From: DATCLS01 sp035296625
Lineage (GTDB): Bacteria > Actinomycetota > Acidimicrobiia > Acidimicrobiales > VFJN01
Reading direction: 5' to 3'
Assembly (NCBI GenBank): GCA_035296625.1
Contig: DATHAO010000069.1
Span: 92,383-156,382 of the forward strand
DNA: 64,000 bases
Every line of letters begins with the position of its first letter. Position 1 is the stretch's first letter. This document shows, one piece after another, positions 33,249 to 40,593 of this stretch. The translations under genes and the position numbers were made by a program. The notes beneath the pieces are model-generated. The model saw only the letters and a list, made by a program, of their open reading frames with translations. It did no database searches and had not been told where the DNA came from.

Positions 33249-35633
33249 TCAGGCAGTGGCGGCGGATGGTGCGGGCGACGTCATGGCCCGCAGCAGGGCG
33301 ATCGCCCCGGCCTTGTCGAGCGGCTCGTTGCCGTTGCCGCACTTGGGCGACTGCACGCACGACGGGCAGCCGGCCACGCAACCGCACGACGCCACGACCT
33401 CCAGCGTCGCCGACAGGTGGCGCGCCGCCGCCTCGAAGCCCAGCTCCGCCACGCCGGCGCCGCCCTGGTAGCCGTCGTAGATCACGATCGCCGGCGTGCC
33501 CAGCTCGCGCTGGCGGGCCGTCGACACGCCGCCCACGTCCCAGCGGTCGCAGATCGTGAACAGCGGCAGCACCCCGATCCCCGCGTGCTCGGCGGCGTGC
33601 AGCGCCCCGGACACGTCCGGCCGCTCGACCCCGGCCGTCGCGAGCAGGGACTCCGGCACGACGTACCAGAACGCCCGCGTCCGCAGCGTCGACGGCGGCA
33701 AGTCCAGCGGCTCGACGCCGAGCGACCGCCCCGAGAAGGCATCCTTGCGCTGGAAGCCGGTCACCTGTTGGCGCACCTCGACGGGCCCGAGGCCCACCTC
33801 GACCGGGCCCAGCCGGCGACGGTCGTCCCACCCGCCGATGCGGATGTCGATGTCGGTGCGGGCCACCGTGTAGGTGGCTCCGTCGTCCGGCTCGACGACG
33901 GCGCTGCGCCCGTCGAGGTCGAGGGCCGTCACCCGCCAGTGCTGACCGGCGTGCAGGTACGACGCTCCCGGGTGCACCTGCTCGCAGGCCCGGGACAGCT
34001 CGACCGTTCCGATCGCCTCGCCCTCGGCCGTGCGGATCCGCAGCTCGCCGCCCGCGCCGACCCGCAGACCCACGTCGTGCGCCGGCCATCCGCCGCCGGT
34101 GTAGAGCGCCTGGGGGCCCCGCTGACGCGACCGCATGCGGACCTCGAGGTCGTCGCGGCGCGCGAGCCGCAGCACGACCTCGTCGAGCAGCCCCGGCCAG
34201 TAACGCTCGTCGTCGTGGGTGAGCGGCATCTCCTGGGCGGCGCAGCGCAGATGGGCGTCGGCCACGAACGGGTTCGCAGGGTTGATCACCGCCCGCTCGG
34301 GCGGCCGGTCGACGAGCTCGGTGGGATGGGCGGCGAGCCACTGGTCGAGCTGGTCCGCCCCGGCGACGAGCACGGCGGCCGAGGGCTGCCCCGCCCGGCC
34401 CGCCCGGCCGGCCTGCTGCCAGAACGAGGCGATCGTCCCCGGGAATCCGTTGAGCACGACGGCATCGAGGCCGCCCACGTCGATGCCCAGCTCGAGGGCG
34501 CTCGTGGCGACGACACCGTCGAGGCGACCGCCGAACAGGTCGTCCTCGATGGCCCGCCGCTCGTCGGCCAGGTACCCGCCCCGGTAGGGCCGCACCCGCC
34601 GCCGCAGGCGGACGGGCAGCCGCCGGGCCACGTCCGAGGCCACCACCTCGGTCGACCGCCGGCTGCGGCAGAACGCGATCGTCCGCCGGCCAGAGCCGAC
34701 CAGCTCGGCCACGAGTCCCGCCGTCTCGGTGTTGCTCGACACTCGCGCTCCGGTCAGCTCGTCGAGCCGGGGTGGGTTCCACACGGCCACGAGCCGCTCG
34801 CCGCACGGGGAGCCGTCGTCGAGCACGGGCTCGACCGGCAGCCCGCACAGCGCCGCGGCCAGCCGTTCGGGCTCGCCGATGGTGGCCGAGCAGCACAGGA
34901 ACGTGGGGTCGGCCCCGTAGCGGTGCGCCAGGCGCCGCAGCCGGCGCAGCACGTGGGCGAGATGGCTGCCGAAGATGCCCCGAAAGGCGTGCAGCTCGTC
35001 GACCACGACGTAGCGGAGCCGCCCGAGGAAGGTCGCCCACCGGTCGTGGTGGGGAAGGATGCCGCTGTGCAGCATCTCGGGGTTGGTCAGCACCACGTTG
35101 GCCTGGCGCCGGATCCACGCCCGCTCCTCGGTGCCGGCATCGCCGTCGTAGGCACCCGCCGCCACGCCCGGGAAGTCGTGGCCGGTGAGCGAGCGCAGCT
35201 GGTCGTGGGCGAGCGCCTTCGTCGGGAAGATCATCAGCGACGACCCGCACCGCACAGGCGTGGCGGCCGCCTCGGCGATCGGCGCCTGGAAGCAGAGCGA
35301 CTTGCCCGACGCCGTGCCGGTCGCGACCACGACCGACCGACCGGCGCGCGCCAGGTCGATCGCCTCGGCCTGGTGCGACCACAGCGCCGCGACCCCCAAC
35401 CGCTCGGCGACCGCCGGCGGCAGCGGACAGGCCAGCTCGCCGAGCCGGGCGGGCCGGGCCGGCAGCCGGTGCACGTGGACCAGCGGCGACGCCCGATCAC
35501 CTGGCACGCCACCATCCGCGCGCACCTCGAGCGCGGAGTGCACCGCGTCGAGTGGCGTCGTCGCGCCGGCGTCCGCTGGCCCGGGGCGGCGCGCACGCCC
35601 GGCGCCGCCGACGTGCTCGGTGATGAGCGTCAT
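33249..35633 (-). CDS. DEAD/DEAH-box helicase with DUF1998 zinc domain
   Basis: 794 residues. Superfamily 2 helicase: Q-like ALWSHQAEAIDLARAGRSVV, Walker A VATGTASGKSLCFQ, DELH box LRYVVVDELHAFRGIFGSHL, SATIGEPE motif III, and motif VI with FWQQAGRAGRAGQPSAAVLV. The C-terminal DUF1998 segment has four cysteines (SCGCVAGCPSCVQSPKCGNG). This is the MrfA/YprA-like family and the helicase of the actinobacterial helicase/secretion neighbourhood (Rv3649). Converges on the pilus operon. MrfA repairs mitomycin C damage in Bacillus; the link to pili is unexplained. Confidence 0.92.
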   Translation of the reverse strand: MTLITEHVGGAGRARRPGPADAGATTPLDAVHSALEVRADGGVPGDRASPLVHVHRLPARPARLGELACPLPPAVAERLGVAALWSHQAEAIDLARAGRSVVVATGTASGKSLCFQAPIAEAAATPVRCGSSLMIFPTKALAHDQLRSLTGHDFPGVAAGAYDGDAGTEERAWIRRQANVVLTNPEMLHSGILPHHDRWATFLGRLRYVVVDELHAFRGIFGSHLAHVLRRLRRLAHRYGADPTFLCCSATIGEPERLAAALCGLPVEPVLDDGSPCGERLVAVWNPPRLDELTGARVSSNTETAGLVAELVGSGRRTIAFCRSRRSTEVVASDVARRLPVRLRRRVRPYRGGYLADERRAIEDDLFGGRLDGVVATSALELGIDVGGLDAVVLNGFPGTIASFWQQAGRAGRAGQPSAAVLVAGADQLDQWLAAHPTELVDRPPERAVINPANPFVADAHLRCAAQEMPLTHDDERYWPGLLDEVVLRLARRDDLEVRMRSRQRGPQALYTGGGWPAHDVGLRVGAGGELRIRTAEGEAIGTVELSRACEQVHPGASYLHAGQHWRVTALDLDGRSAVVEPDDGATYTVARTDIDIRIGGWDDRRRLGPVEVGLGPVEVRQQVTGFQRKDAFSGRSLGVEPLDLPPSTLRTRAFWYVVPESLLATAGVERPDVSGALHAAEHAGIGVLPLFTICDRWDVGGVSTARQRELGTPAIVIYDGYQGGAGVAELGFEAAARHLSATLEVVASCGCVAGCPSCVQSPKCGNGNEPLDKAGAIALLRAMTSPAPSAATA

Positions 35634-35652
35634 GACCCGCCCAGGTTACGCC

Positions 35653-35666
35653 AGTGGAATTCCACT
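35653..35666. promoter_or_regulatory. Perfect 14-bp palindrome between helicase and STAS genes
   Basis: AGTGGAATTCCACT stands 20 bp upstream of the helicase start and 70 bp upstream of the STAS gene, on the divergent intergenic strip. A possible operator; no regulator identified. Confidence 0.4.
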
Positions 35667-35735
35667 CGTGTAGGGCGGCGAGCCGGGCCACCTGCGTCCG
35701 ACGAGGTGGGACGAGGGGGTAGGGTCACCGGCGCC

Positions 35736-36074
35736 ATGGAGCTCCGTACCGAGGTGTCCGAGATCGCCGGATGGACCGTCGTGTCGATCTTCGGCGAGCT
35801 CGACGTGGCCACGGCCCCCGCGCTGCGGGAGAAGCTGATCGCCCTCGTCGGCGACGGCTCGACCCAGGTCGTCCTGGACCTCGAGGGAGTCGACTTCCTC
35901 GACTCGACGGGGCTGGGCACCATCATCAGCGCCCTCAAACGGGTGCGCACCCACGGCGGCGACATGCGGCTGGTGTGCACCCAGGGGCGCATACGGCGCC
36001 TGTTCGAGATCACGGGCCTCGACAAGGCCGTCCCGCTGCTTCCCTCCCTCGACGCCGCCGTCGCCGGGGGCTGA
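35736..36074 (+). CDS. STAS-domain anti-sigma factor antagonist
   Basis: 112 residues: VSEIAGWTVVSIFGELDVAT, PALREKLIALVGDGSTQVVL, and the phosphorylation loop DLEGVDFLDSTGLGTIISAL with the acceptor serine (DST). RsbV/SpoIIAA-like. In the unphosphorylated form it binds the HATPase partner encoded three bases downstream, freeing a sigma factor. Confidence 0.92.
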   Translation: MELRTEVSEIAGWTVVSIFGELDVATAPALREKLIALVGDGSTQVVLDLEGVDFLDSTGLGTIISALKRVRTHGGDMRLVCTQGRIRRLFEITGLDKAVPLLPSLDAAVAGG

Positions 36075-36077
36075 CCG

Positions 36078-36509
36078 GTGGCGGTCGTCGAGCTGGAGAT
36101 CCCAGCCGGATCCGCCTACCTCTCGCTCGTCCGGCTGGTGGTCGATGCCGCCGTGACCTCCCTGGTGTCCGACCTCGGAGGCGCCCGCCTCGACGATCTC
36201 AAGGTCGCGGTGAGCGAGGCGTGCTCGAACGCCATCGACGCCCACCGCACCACGTGGGCCGACGGGCCCGTGCAGATCCTCTGCGACCTCGGCGACGACG
36301 CCGTGACCGTGGAGATCGTCGACCGCGGACCCGGGTTCGACCCGGGTGACGTCGAGCTGCTGCCGCCCGCCACCGATCCCCGGCGCCTGCGCCACGAGAG
36401 CGGCCTCGGCATACCCCTCATGCGCACGCTGGCCGACCACGTCGACTTCTCCTCCAGCGACGACGGCACACGGGTGCGCCTCACGGTGCTGCGGGGCGAC
36501 CGCTGCTGA
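36078..36509 (+). CDS. RsbW-like HATPase (anti-sigma kinase)
   Basis: 143 residues from GTG 36078. GHKL fold: N box LKVAVSEACSNAIDAHRT, G1 EIVDRGPGFDPGD, G2 HESGLGIPLMRTLADHVDFS. Kinase for the STAS protein and binder of an alternative sigma factor; the candidate target could be the group 2 sigma at 23.8 kb (inference). The two genes form a compact partner-switch operon. Confidence 0.9.
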   Translation: MAVVELEIPAGSAYLSLVRLVVDAAVTSLVSDLGGARLDDLKVAVSEACSNAIDAHRTTWADGPVQILCDLGDDAVTVEIVDRGPGFDPGDVELLPPATDPRRLRHESGLGIPLMRTLADHVDFSSSDDGTRVRLTVLRGDRC

Positions 36510-36570
36510 GGCGGACGCGCCACGGGGCCGCCCGGATGGACGGCCCCGTGGCCACGCTCGAGCGGGTGGC

Positions 36571-37017
36571 TCAGCCGCTGGTGACGGTCGAATCCGACGC
36601 CGTCGTGTCGGCCGACGAGTCGGCCGTCGTGTCGTCGGACCCGCCGCACTCGCGGTCGACGAACTGCTGGATGTTCTGGCTGGCCGCCGTGTACTGGGCC
36701 ATCTGCTCCTGCATCTCGGCTGAAGCTTCGGGATCGGAGGTGTCGATCGAGGACAGCTCGTCGAGGCCCTCCAGCAGGGTGTCGAAGTCCTGCCGGATCT
36801 CTTCGGGGGGATCGAGCGAGCGGATCGCCGCGATCACCTCGTCCTCGCTGGCGTCGTCGTTCTCGCTGAACTGCTGGTCGTAGGCGAGGAACTCCTCGCA
36901 GAACTCCGACGTGCCACCGTCGCCGCCGGCCGTCGTGCCGGAATCGTCATCGTCGCCGCCGCACCCGGCCACGAGCAGGGCACCTGCGGCCGCGAGGCCG
37001 ATCAGGGTCCGTCGCAT
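36571..37017 (-). CDS. Small secreted lipoprotein A
   Basis: 148 residues from ATG 37017 (AAGGAG upstream). Signal RRTLIGLAAAGALLVAGC with lipobox LVAGC, then an Asp/Gly-rich linker, a helical domain FCEEFLAYDQQFSEND... and IRSLDPPEEIRQDFDTLLEG, and a Ser/Thr/Asp tail with a Cys. A paralogue of the next gene (same FC.xF opening, RSLxPPxEI motif and C-terminal Cys). Function unknown. Confidence 0.82.
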   Translation of the reverse strand: MRRTLIGLAAAGALLVAGCGGDDDDSGTTAGGDGGTSEFCEEFLAYDQQFSENDDASEDEVIAAIRSLDPPEEIRQDFDTLLEGLDELSSIDTSDPEASAEMQEQMAQYTAASQNIQQFVDRECGGSDDTTADSSADTTASDSTVTSG

Positions 37018-37053
37018 GGGGAATCGCTCCTTGTCTGACATCCGGTGTGGTGA

Positions 37054-37494
37054 CTACTCACCGCTCGTGTCGGCGGACCCGGCATCGCCCGACCCGCCGG
37101 CGGTCGTGTCGGCGCCGCCGCCGGTGTCGATGCCGCAGTCGTCCTCGACGTAACCCTGGACGGCGTCGCTGGCCGCAGTGAATTCCTCGTTGCGGGCCTG
37201 GAACTCCTCGACGGCGTCGGGATCGTTGGGGTCGCTGGTCGACAACATCTCGATCTGCTGGACGAAGACCGCGTAGTCGTCGGCGATCTCGTCCGGCGGT
37301 TCGAGGGACCGGATGGTGTCGAGGGCCTCGTCGTTGCTGATGTCGGACCCGCCGCCGATGAGCTCCTCGAAGGCGTCGCAGAAGGCGCTGTCGTCGCTCT
37401 CACGGCCGGCGGTGCCGGTGTCGTTGTCGCTGTCGCTGCACCCCGCGAAGGCCAGGGCACCGACAGCCAAAAGGCTGATCACGGTGCGTCGCAT
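37054..37494 (-). CDS. Small secreted lipoprotein B (paralogue)
   Basis: 146 residues from ATG 37494 (GGAGAC upstream). Signal RRTVISLLAVGALAFAGC (lipobox AFAGC), then AFCDAFEELIGGGSDISNDE, IRSLEPPDEIADDYAVFVQQ and a C-terminal DDCGID. The motif order is that of lipoprotein A, about 36 bp away, pointing to a tandem duplication followed by divergence. The two conserved cysteines may form a disulfide. Confidence 0.82.
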   Translation of the reverse strand: MRRTVISLLAVGALAFAGCSDSDNDTGTAGRESDDSAFCDAFEELIGGGSDISNDEALDTIRSLEPPDEIADDYAVFVQQIEMLSTSDPNDPDAVEEFQARNEEFTAASDAVQGYVEDDCGIDTGGGADTTAGGSGDAGSADTSGE

Positions 37495-37628
37495 GGAAGG
37501 TGTCTCCTCATTCCTTGGCCTCGGTCCTCCGACACCCGCCGGGAACACGCTCGGTTCGCACGCCGCCACACGTGACGGGCGACCCTAGCGCGCCCCCCGT
37601 CGGCGCCCTTCGCGGTCGTGGCCCGGCC

Positions 37629-38840
37629 TCAGGCGGACTCGTAGCGCCGCAGCTCACGGCGGGCGACCGACATGCGGTGCACCTCGTCGGGCCCGTCCGC
37701 GAGGCGGAGCGTGCGGAGGTGGGCGTACATCATGGCCAGCGGCACGTCGTCGGACAGGCCCATGCCCCCGTGCGCCTGGATCGCCCGGTCGACGACGCGG
37801 AGCGCCACGTTCGGCGCCGCCACCTTGATGGCGGAGACCTCGATGCGGGCTCCCTTGTTGCCGACGGTGTCCATGAGCCACGCCGTCTTCATGACCAGCA
37901 GGCGGACCTGCTCGATCTCGATGCGGCTGTCGGCGATCCACTGCTGGATGACGCCCTGGTCGGCGAGCGGCTTGCCGAACGCCACGCGGGACTGCACCCG
38001 CCGGCACATCAGCTCCAGGGCGCGCTCGGCCGCGCCGATGGCCCGCATGCAGTGGTGGATGCGCCCGGGGCCCAGGCGCGCCTGGGCCATCGCGAAGCCG
38101 CCGCCCTCCTCGCCGAGCAGGCTGTCGGCGGGGATCCGCACGCCGTCGAAGTGGAGCTCGCTGTGGCCCTCGTTGTCCTGGTAGCCGAAGACCGGCAGCG
38201 ACCGGACGTTCGTGAGGCCCGGGGCGTCCATGGGCACGAGGATCATCGACTGCCGCCGGTACGGCGGGGCGTCGGGGTCGGACCTGCCCATCACGATCGC
38301 GACGCGGCACCTGTCCCGAGCCGCGCCGCTGATCCACCACTTGCGGCCGTCGAGCACGTAGTCGTCGCCGTCGCGGGCGATGCGCAGCGAGATGTTCGTG
38401 GCGTCCGAGCTGGCGACGTCGGGTTCGGTCATGGCGAAGCACGACCGGATCTCGCCCTCGAGCAGGGGCCGCAGCCACCGCTCCTTCTGGGCGTCGGTGG
38501 CGAACTGCTGGAGCAGCTCCATGTTGCCGGTGTCGGGCGCCGAGCAGTTCAGCGCCTCGGGGCCGAGGATGCTACGCCCCGTGATCTCCGCGAGCGGGGC
38601 GTAGTCGACGTTCGAGAGGCCCTCGGACCACTCGGTGGCGTGCGGTAGGAACAGGTTCCACAGGCCGCGGGTGCGGGCCTCGGCCTTGAGCTCCTCGAGG
38701 ACGGTGGTGTGGTGGTGCGGGTCGCCCGCCTCGGCGATCTCGGCCTCGAACCGCTGCTCGGCTGGGTAGACGTGCTCGTCCATGAACATGGTCAGCCGGT
38801 CCTGCAGCTCGCGGGACCGGCCGCTCGGCGCGAAGTCCAT
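37629..38840 (-). CDS. Acyl-CoA dehydrogenase
   Basis: 403 residues. FAD enzyme making trans-2-enoyl-CoA. FAMTEPDVASSDATNISLRI and DGRKWWISGAARDRCRVAIV are the flavin/substrate motifs; GRIHHCMRAIGAAERALELM, FGKPLADQGVIQQWIADSRI and IQAHGGMGLSDDVPLAMMYA complete the C-terminal domain. The start MDFAPSGRSRELQDRLTMFM and the HATEWSEGLSNVDYAPLAEI loop resemble ACAD10/11-like enzymes acting on branched or hydroxylated acyls; substrate not certain. Confidence 0.92.
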   Translation of the reverse strand: MDFAPSGRSRELQDRLTMFMDEHVYPAEQRFEAEIAEAGDPHHHTTVLEELKAEARTRGLWNLFLPHATEWSEGLSNVDYAPLAEITGRSILGPEALNCSAPDTGNMELLQQFATDAQKERWLRPLLEGEIRSCFAMTEPDVASSDATNISLRIARDGDDYVLDGRKWWISGAARDRCRVAIVMGRSDPDAPPYRRQSMILVPMDAPGLTNVRSLPVFGYQDNEGHSELHFDGVRIPADSLLGEEGGGFAMAQARLGPGRIHHCMRAIGAAERALELMCRRVQSRVAFGKPLADQGVIQQWIADSRIEIEQVRLLVMKTAWLMDTVGNKGARIEVSAIKVAAPNVALRVVDRAIQAHGGMGLSDDVPLAMMYAHLRTLRLADGPDEVHRMSVARRELRRYESA

Positions 38841-38992
38841 GGGTGGGACCCTTCCACGCGACCGGGCCCGACACCAACCGGGCCGGACCCGCCACGCGCA
38901 GCCCTCCGCTGCGAATCAGGCTCGCAATCACGATCGCCGCCGATGGCGCTCGGTCTCCCCACGCACGCTGCCGGACCTCCGAGTCCGCCGAC

Positions 38993-39199
38993 GTGCCATC
39001 GGCGGCGAGCGTGCTCTCGGACCGGGAGCAGGCGGTCGCCCAGCACGTGGTCGACGGCCTCACCCACAAGGAGATCGGGACCCAGCTCTACATCTCGCCG
39101 AAGACCGTCGAACACCACGTGACGAAGATCCGCCAGGAGCTGGGGGCGACGACGCGGGCCGAGATGCTGGCCGCCCTGGGCACGCAGTTGGCGTCCTGA
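38993..39199 (+). CDS. Lone LuxR-type (GerE) HTH protein
   Basis: The supported part is 68 residues from GTG 38993: VLSDREQAVAQHVVDGLTHK, EIGTQLYISPKTVEHHVTKI and RQELGATTRAEMLAALG. Only the DNA-binding domain is present; the frame is open upstream to 38843 but that part looks like leader. In some actinobacteria this HTH is fused to a longer sensor, so this may be a stand-alone form or a remnant. Weak ribosome site. Confidence 0.6.
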   Translation: MPSAASVLSDREQAVAQHVVDGLTHKEIGTQLYISPKTVEHHVTKIRQELGATTRAEMLAALGTQLAS

Positions 39200-39223
39200 C
39201 GTGCCAGGATCACGGCGACCTTT

Positions 39224-39255
39224 CACTTACAGTGACCAAAATCCCACTTAAAGTG
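39224..39255. repeat. Two CACTT-n-AGTG palindromes, 21 bp apart, in an otherwise empty 347-bp gap
   Basis: CACTTACAGTG (39224-39234) and CACTTAAAGTG (39245-39255) have centres 21 bp apart. They follow the HTH gene stop. They could be operators, or a relic of a transposon end (IS21-like elements have repeated end motifs of this kind). The rest of 39200-39546 has no supported gene. Confidence 0.55.
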
Positions 39256-39546
39256 GGGGCTTGCCCTCCGGCGGGTACGGGTGTAACGTCTCCGCAACGT
39301 CGTTGACGGACTGGTTGGGCTTGAGGACAGGTAGGGCGACACCACCGCCTCCGGTAGGGTTGCGCTGAACCTTTCGCTGGTGTCCTTTTCCGACCCGTTC
39401 GTCATACCTCGTTGGTGATTCCTGGGGTACCGGTCCGATGGTCGGTCCCGTCCGCCCGCCCCGACCGTTGGGCCGGTGCCCCAGGGAGCACCAGCGAGGC
39501 TGTGCGGCGCGGAGGGCAACGGCACGTAGTACCCGGCCCTCGAGGC

Positions 39547-40152
39547 TCAAGCGCCCACCTCGCGCCGGCCCTCCAGCGCCCGGCCGAGCGTCAGCTCGTC
39601 CGCGTATTCGAGATCGCCGCCTACCGGCAGCCCGCTGGCGATGCGGGTCACCCGCAGTCCGAGCGGCGCCAGCATGCGTCCCAGATAGAGGGCCGTGGCC
39701 TCACCCTCGAGGTTCGGGTTGGTGCAGAGGATCACCTCGGCGACGCCTTCACGCTCGATGCGGCCCAGCAACTCGCGTATGCGCAGCTGCTCGGGACCGA
39801 TGCCGTCGATCGGGCTGATGGCCCCCTGCAGCACGTGGTAGCGACCCCGGAACTCGCCGGTCTTCTCCACGGCGACCAGATCGCGGGGCTCCTCCACCAC
39901 GCAGACGATCGTGGTGTCGCGGCGGGCGTCGAGGCAGATGCCGCACGTCTCGCCCTCGGCCACGTTGAAGCACGTGGTGCAGAAAGCCACCTTCTCCTTG
40001 GCGTCCGCGATGGCCCGCGCCAGGCGCAGCGCGTCATCCTTCGACAACATCAGCAGGTGGAACGCGATGCGCTGGGCCGACTTGGGTCCTACGCCGGGCA
40101 GCCGGCCGAGCTCGTCGATCAGGTCCTGGACGGGTGCGGCGTAGACGGCCAC
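39547..40152 (-). CDS. recR: Recombination protein RecR
   Basis: 201 residues. HhH LGRLPGVGPKSAQRIAFHLL, zinc finger CTTCFNVAEGETCGIC, and Toprim TIVCVVEEPRDLVAVEKTGE with TNPNLEGEATALYLGRML. Loads RecA at gaps with RecF/RecO. GTG start, ten bases downstream of ybaB, in the usual dnaX-ybaB-recR order. Confidence 0.97.
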   Translation of the reverse strand: MAVYAAPVQDLIDELGRLPGVGPKSAQRIAFHLLMLSKDDALRLARAIADAKEKVAFCTTCFNVAEGETCGICLDARRDTTIVCVVEEPRDLVAVEKTGEFRGRYHVLQGAISPIDGIGPEQLRIRELLGRIEREGVAEVILCTNPNLEGEATALYLGRMLAPLGLRVTRIASGLPVGGDLEYADELTLGRALEGRREVGA

Positions 40153-40161
40153 GTGCGCCGC

Positions 40162-40593
40162 TCAGCCCGGGCCGGCGCCAGGCAGGCCGCCGGCGCCCCC
40201 GCCTCCCAGGCCACCGAGATCGCCGAGGTCGATGCCGCCGAAGGCTCCCAGCGCCTCCCGCTGCAGCGCCGTCACCTTGGCCGCGGCGTCGTGCAGGGCG
40301 GCGACGACGAGGTCCTGGAGCATCTCGATCTCGTCGGGGTCGACCACCTCGGGGTCGAGCGTCAGTGAGAGCACCTCGCCGGCTCCGCTCATCTCGACAG
40401 TGACCACGCCGCCGCCGGCACTGCCCTCGACCACCTCCTCGGCGGCGCGGGACTGCGCGGACAGCGCCTCCTGGGCCGATTCGAGCAGGCCGCCGAGACC
40501 GCCCATGTCGCCGAGCCCACCTAGGTCGGGCAGTCCCCCGGCCACGGGCAGGTCGGCGTCGGCCGGGTCGTCGCCACGCGGTGTGTCTGTCAT
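40162..40593 (-). CDS. YbaB/EbfC nucleoid-associated protein
   Basis: 143 residues. Core VVEGSAGGGVVTVEMSGAGE and SLTLDPEVVDPDEIEMLQDL with VVAALHDAAAKVTALQREAL. Binds DNA as a dimer. Both ends are extended with Gly/Leu-rich repeats (LPDLGGLGDMGGLGGLL, DLGGLGGGGAGGLPG), more than most homologues. ATGA overlap with the dnaX stop. Confidence 0.93.
   Translation of the reverse strand: MTDTPRGDDPADADLPVAGGLPDLGGLGDMGGLGGLLESAQEALSAQSRAAEEVVEGSAGGGVVTVEMSGAGEVLSLTLDPEVVDPDEIEMLQDLVVAALHDAAAKVTALQREALGAFGGIDLGDLGGLGGGGAGGLPGAGPG

Noticed and set aside
32724..36074. Plus-strand open frame of 1116 codons across the helicase
   Set aside because: It is antisense to an intact helicase with all motifs; only its last 113 codons (the STAS gene) are real. 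Long antisense frames are common at this GC content.
39248..39550. 100-codon minus-strand frame with TTG overlapping the recR stop
   Set aside because: The overlap is suggestive, but the protein looks random and the frame ends inside the palindromes; no ribosome site or family pattern.
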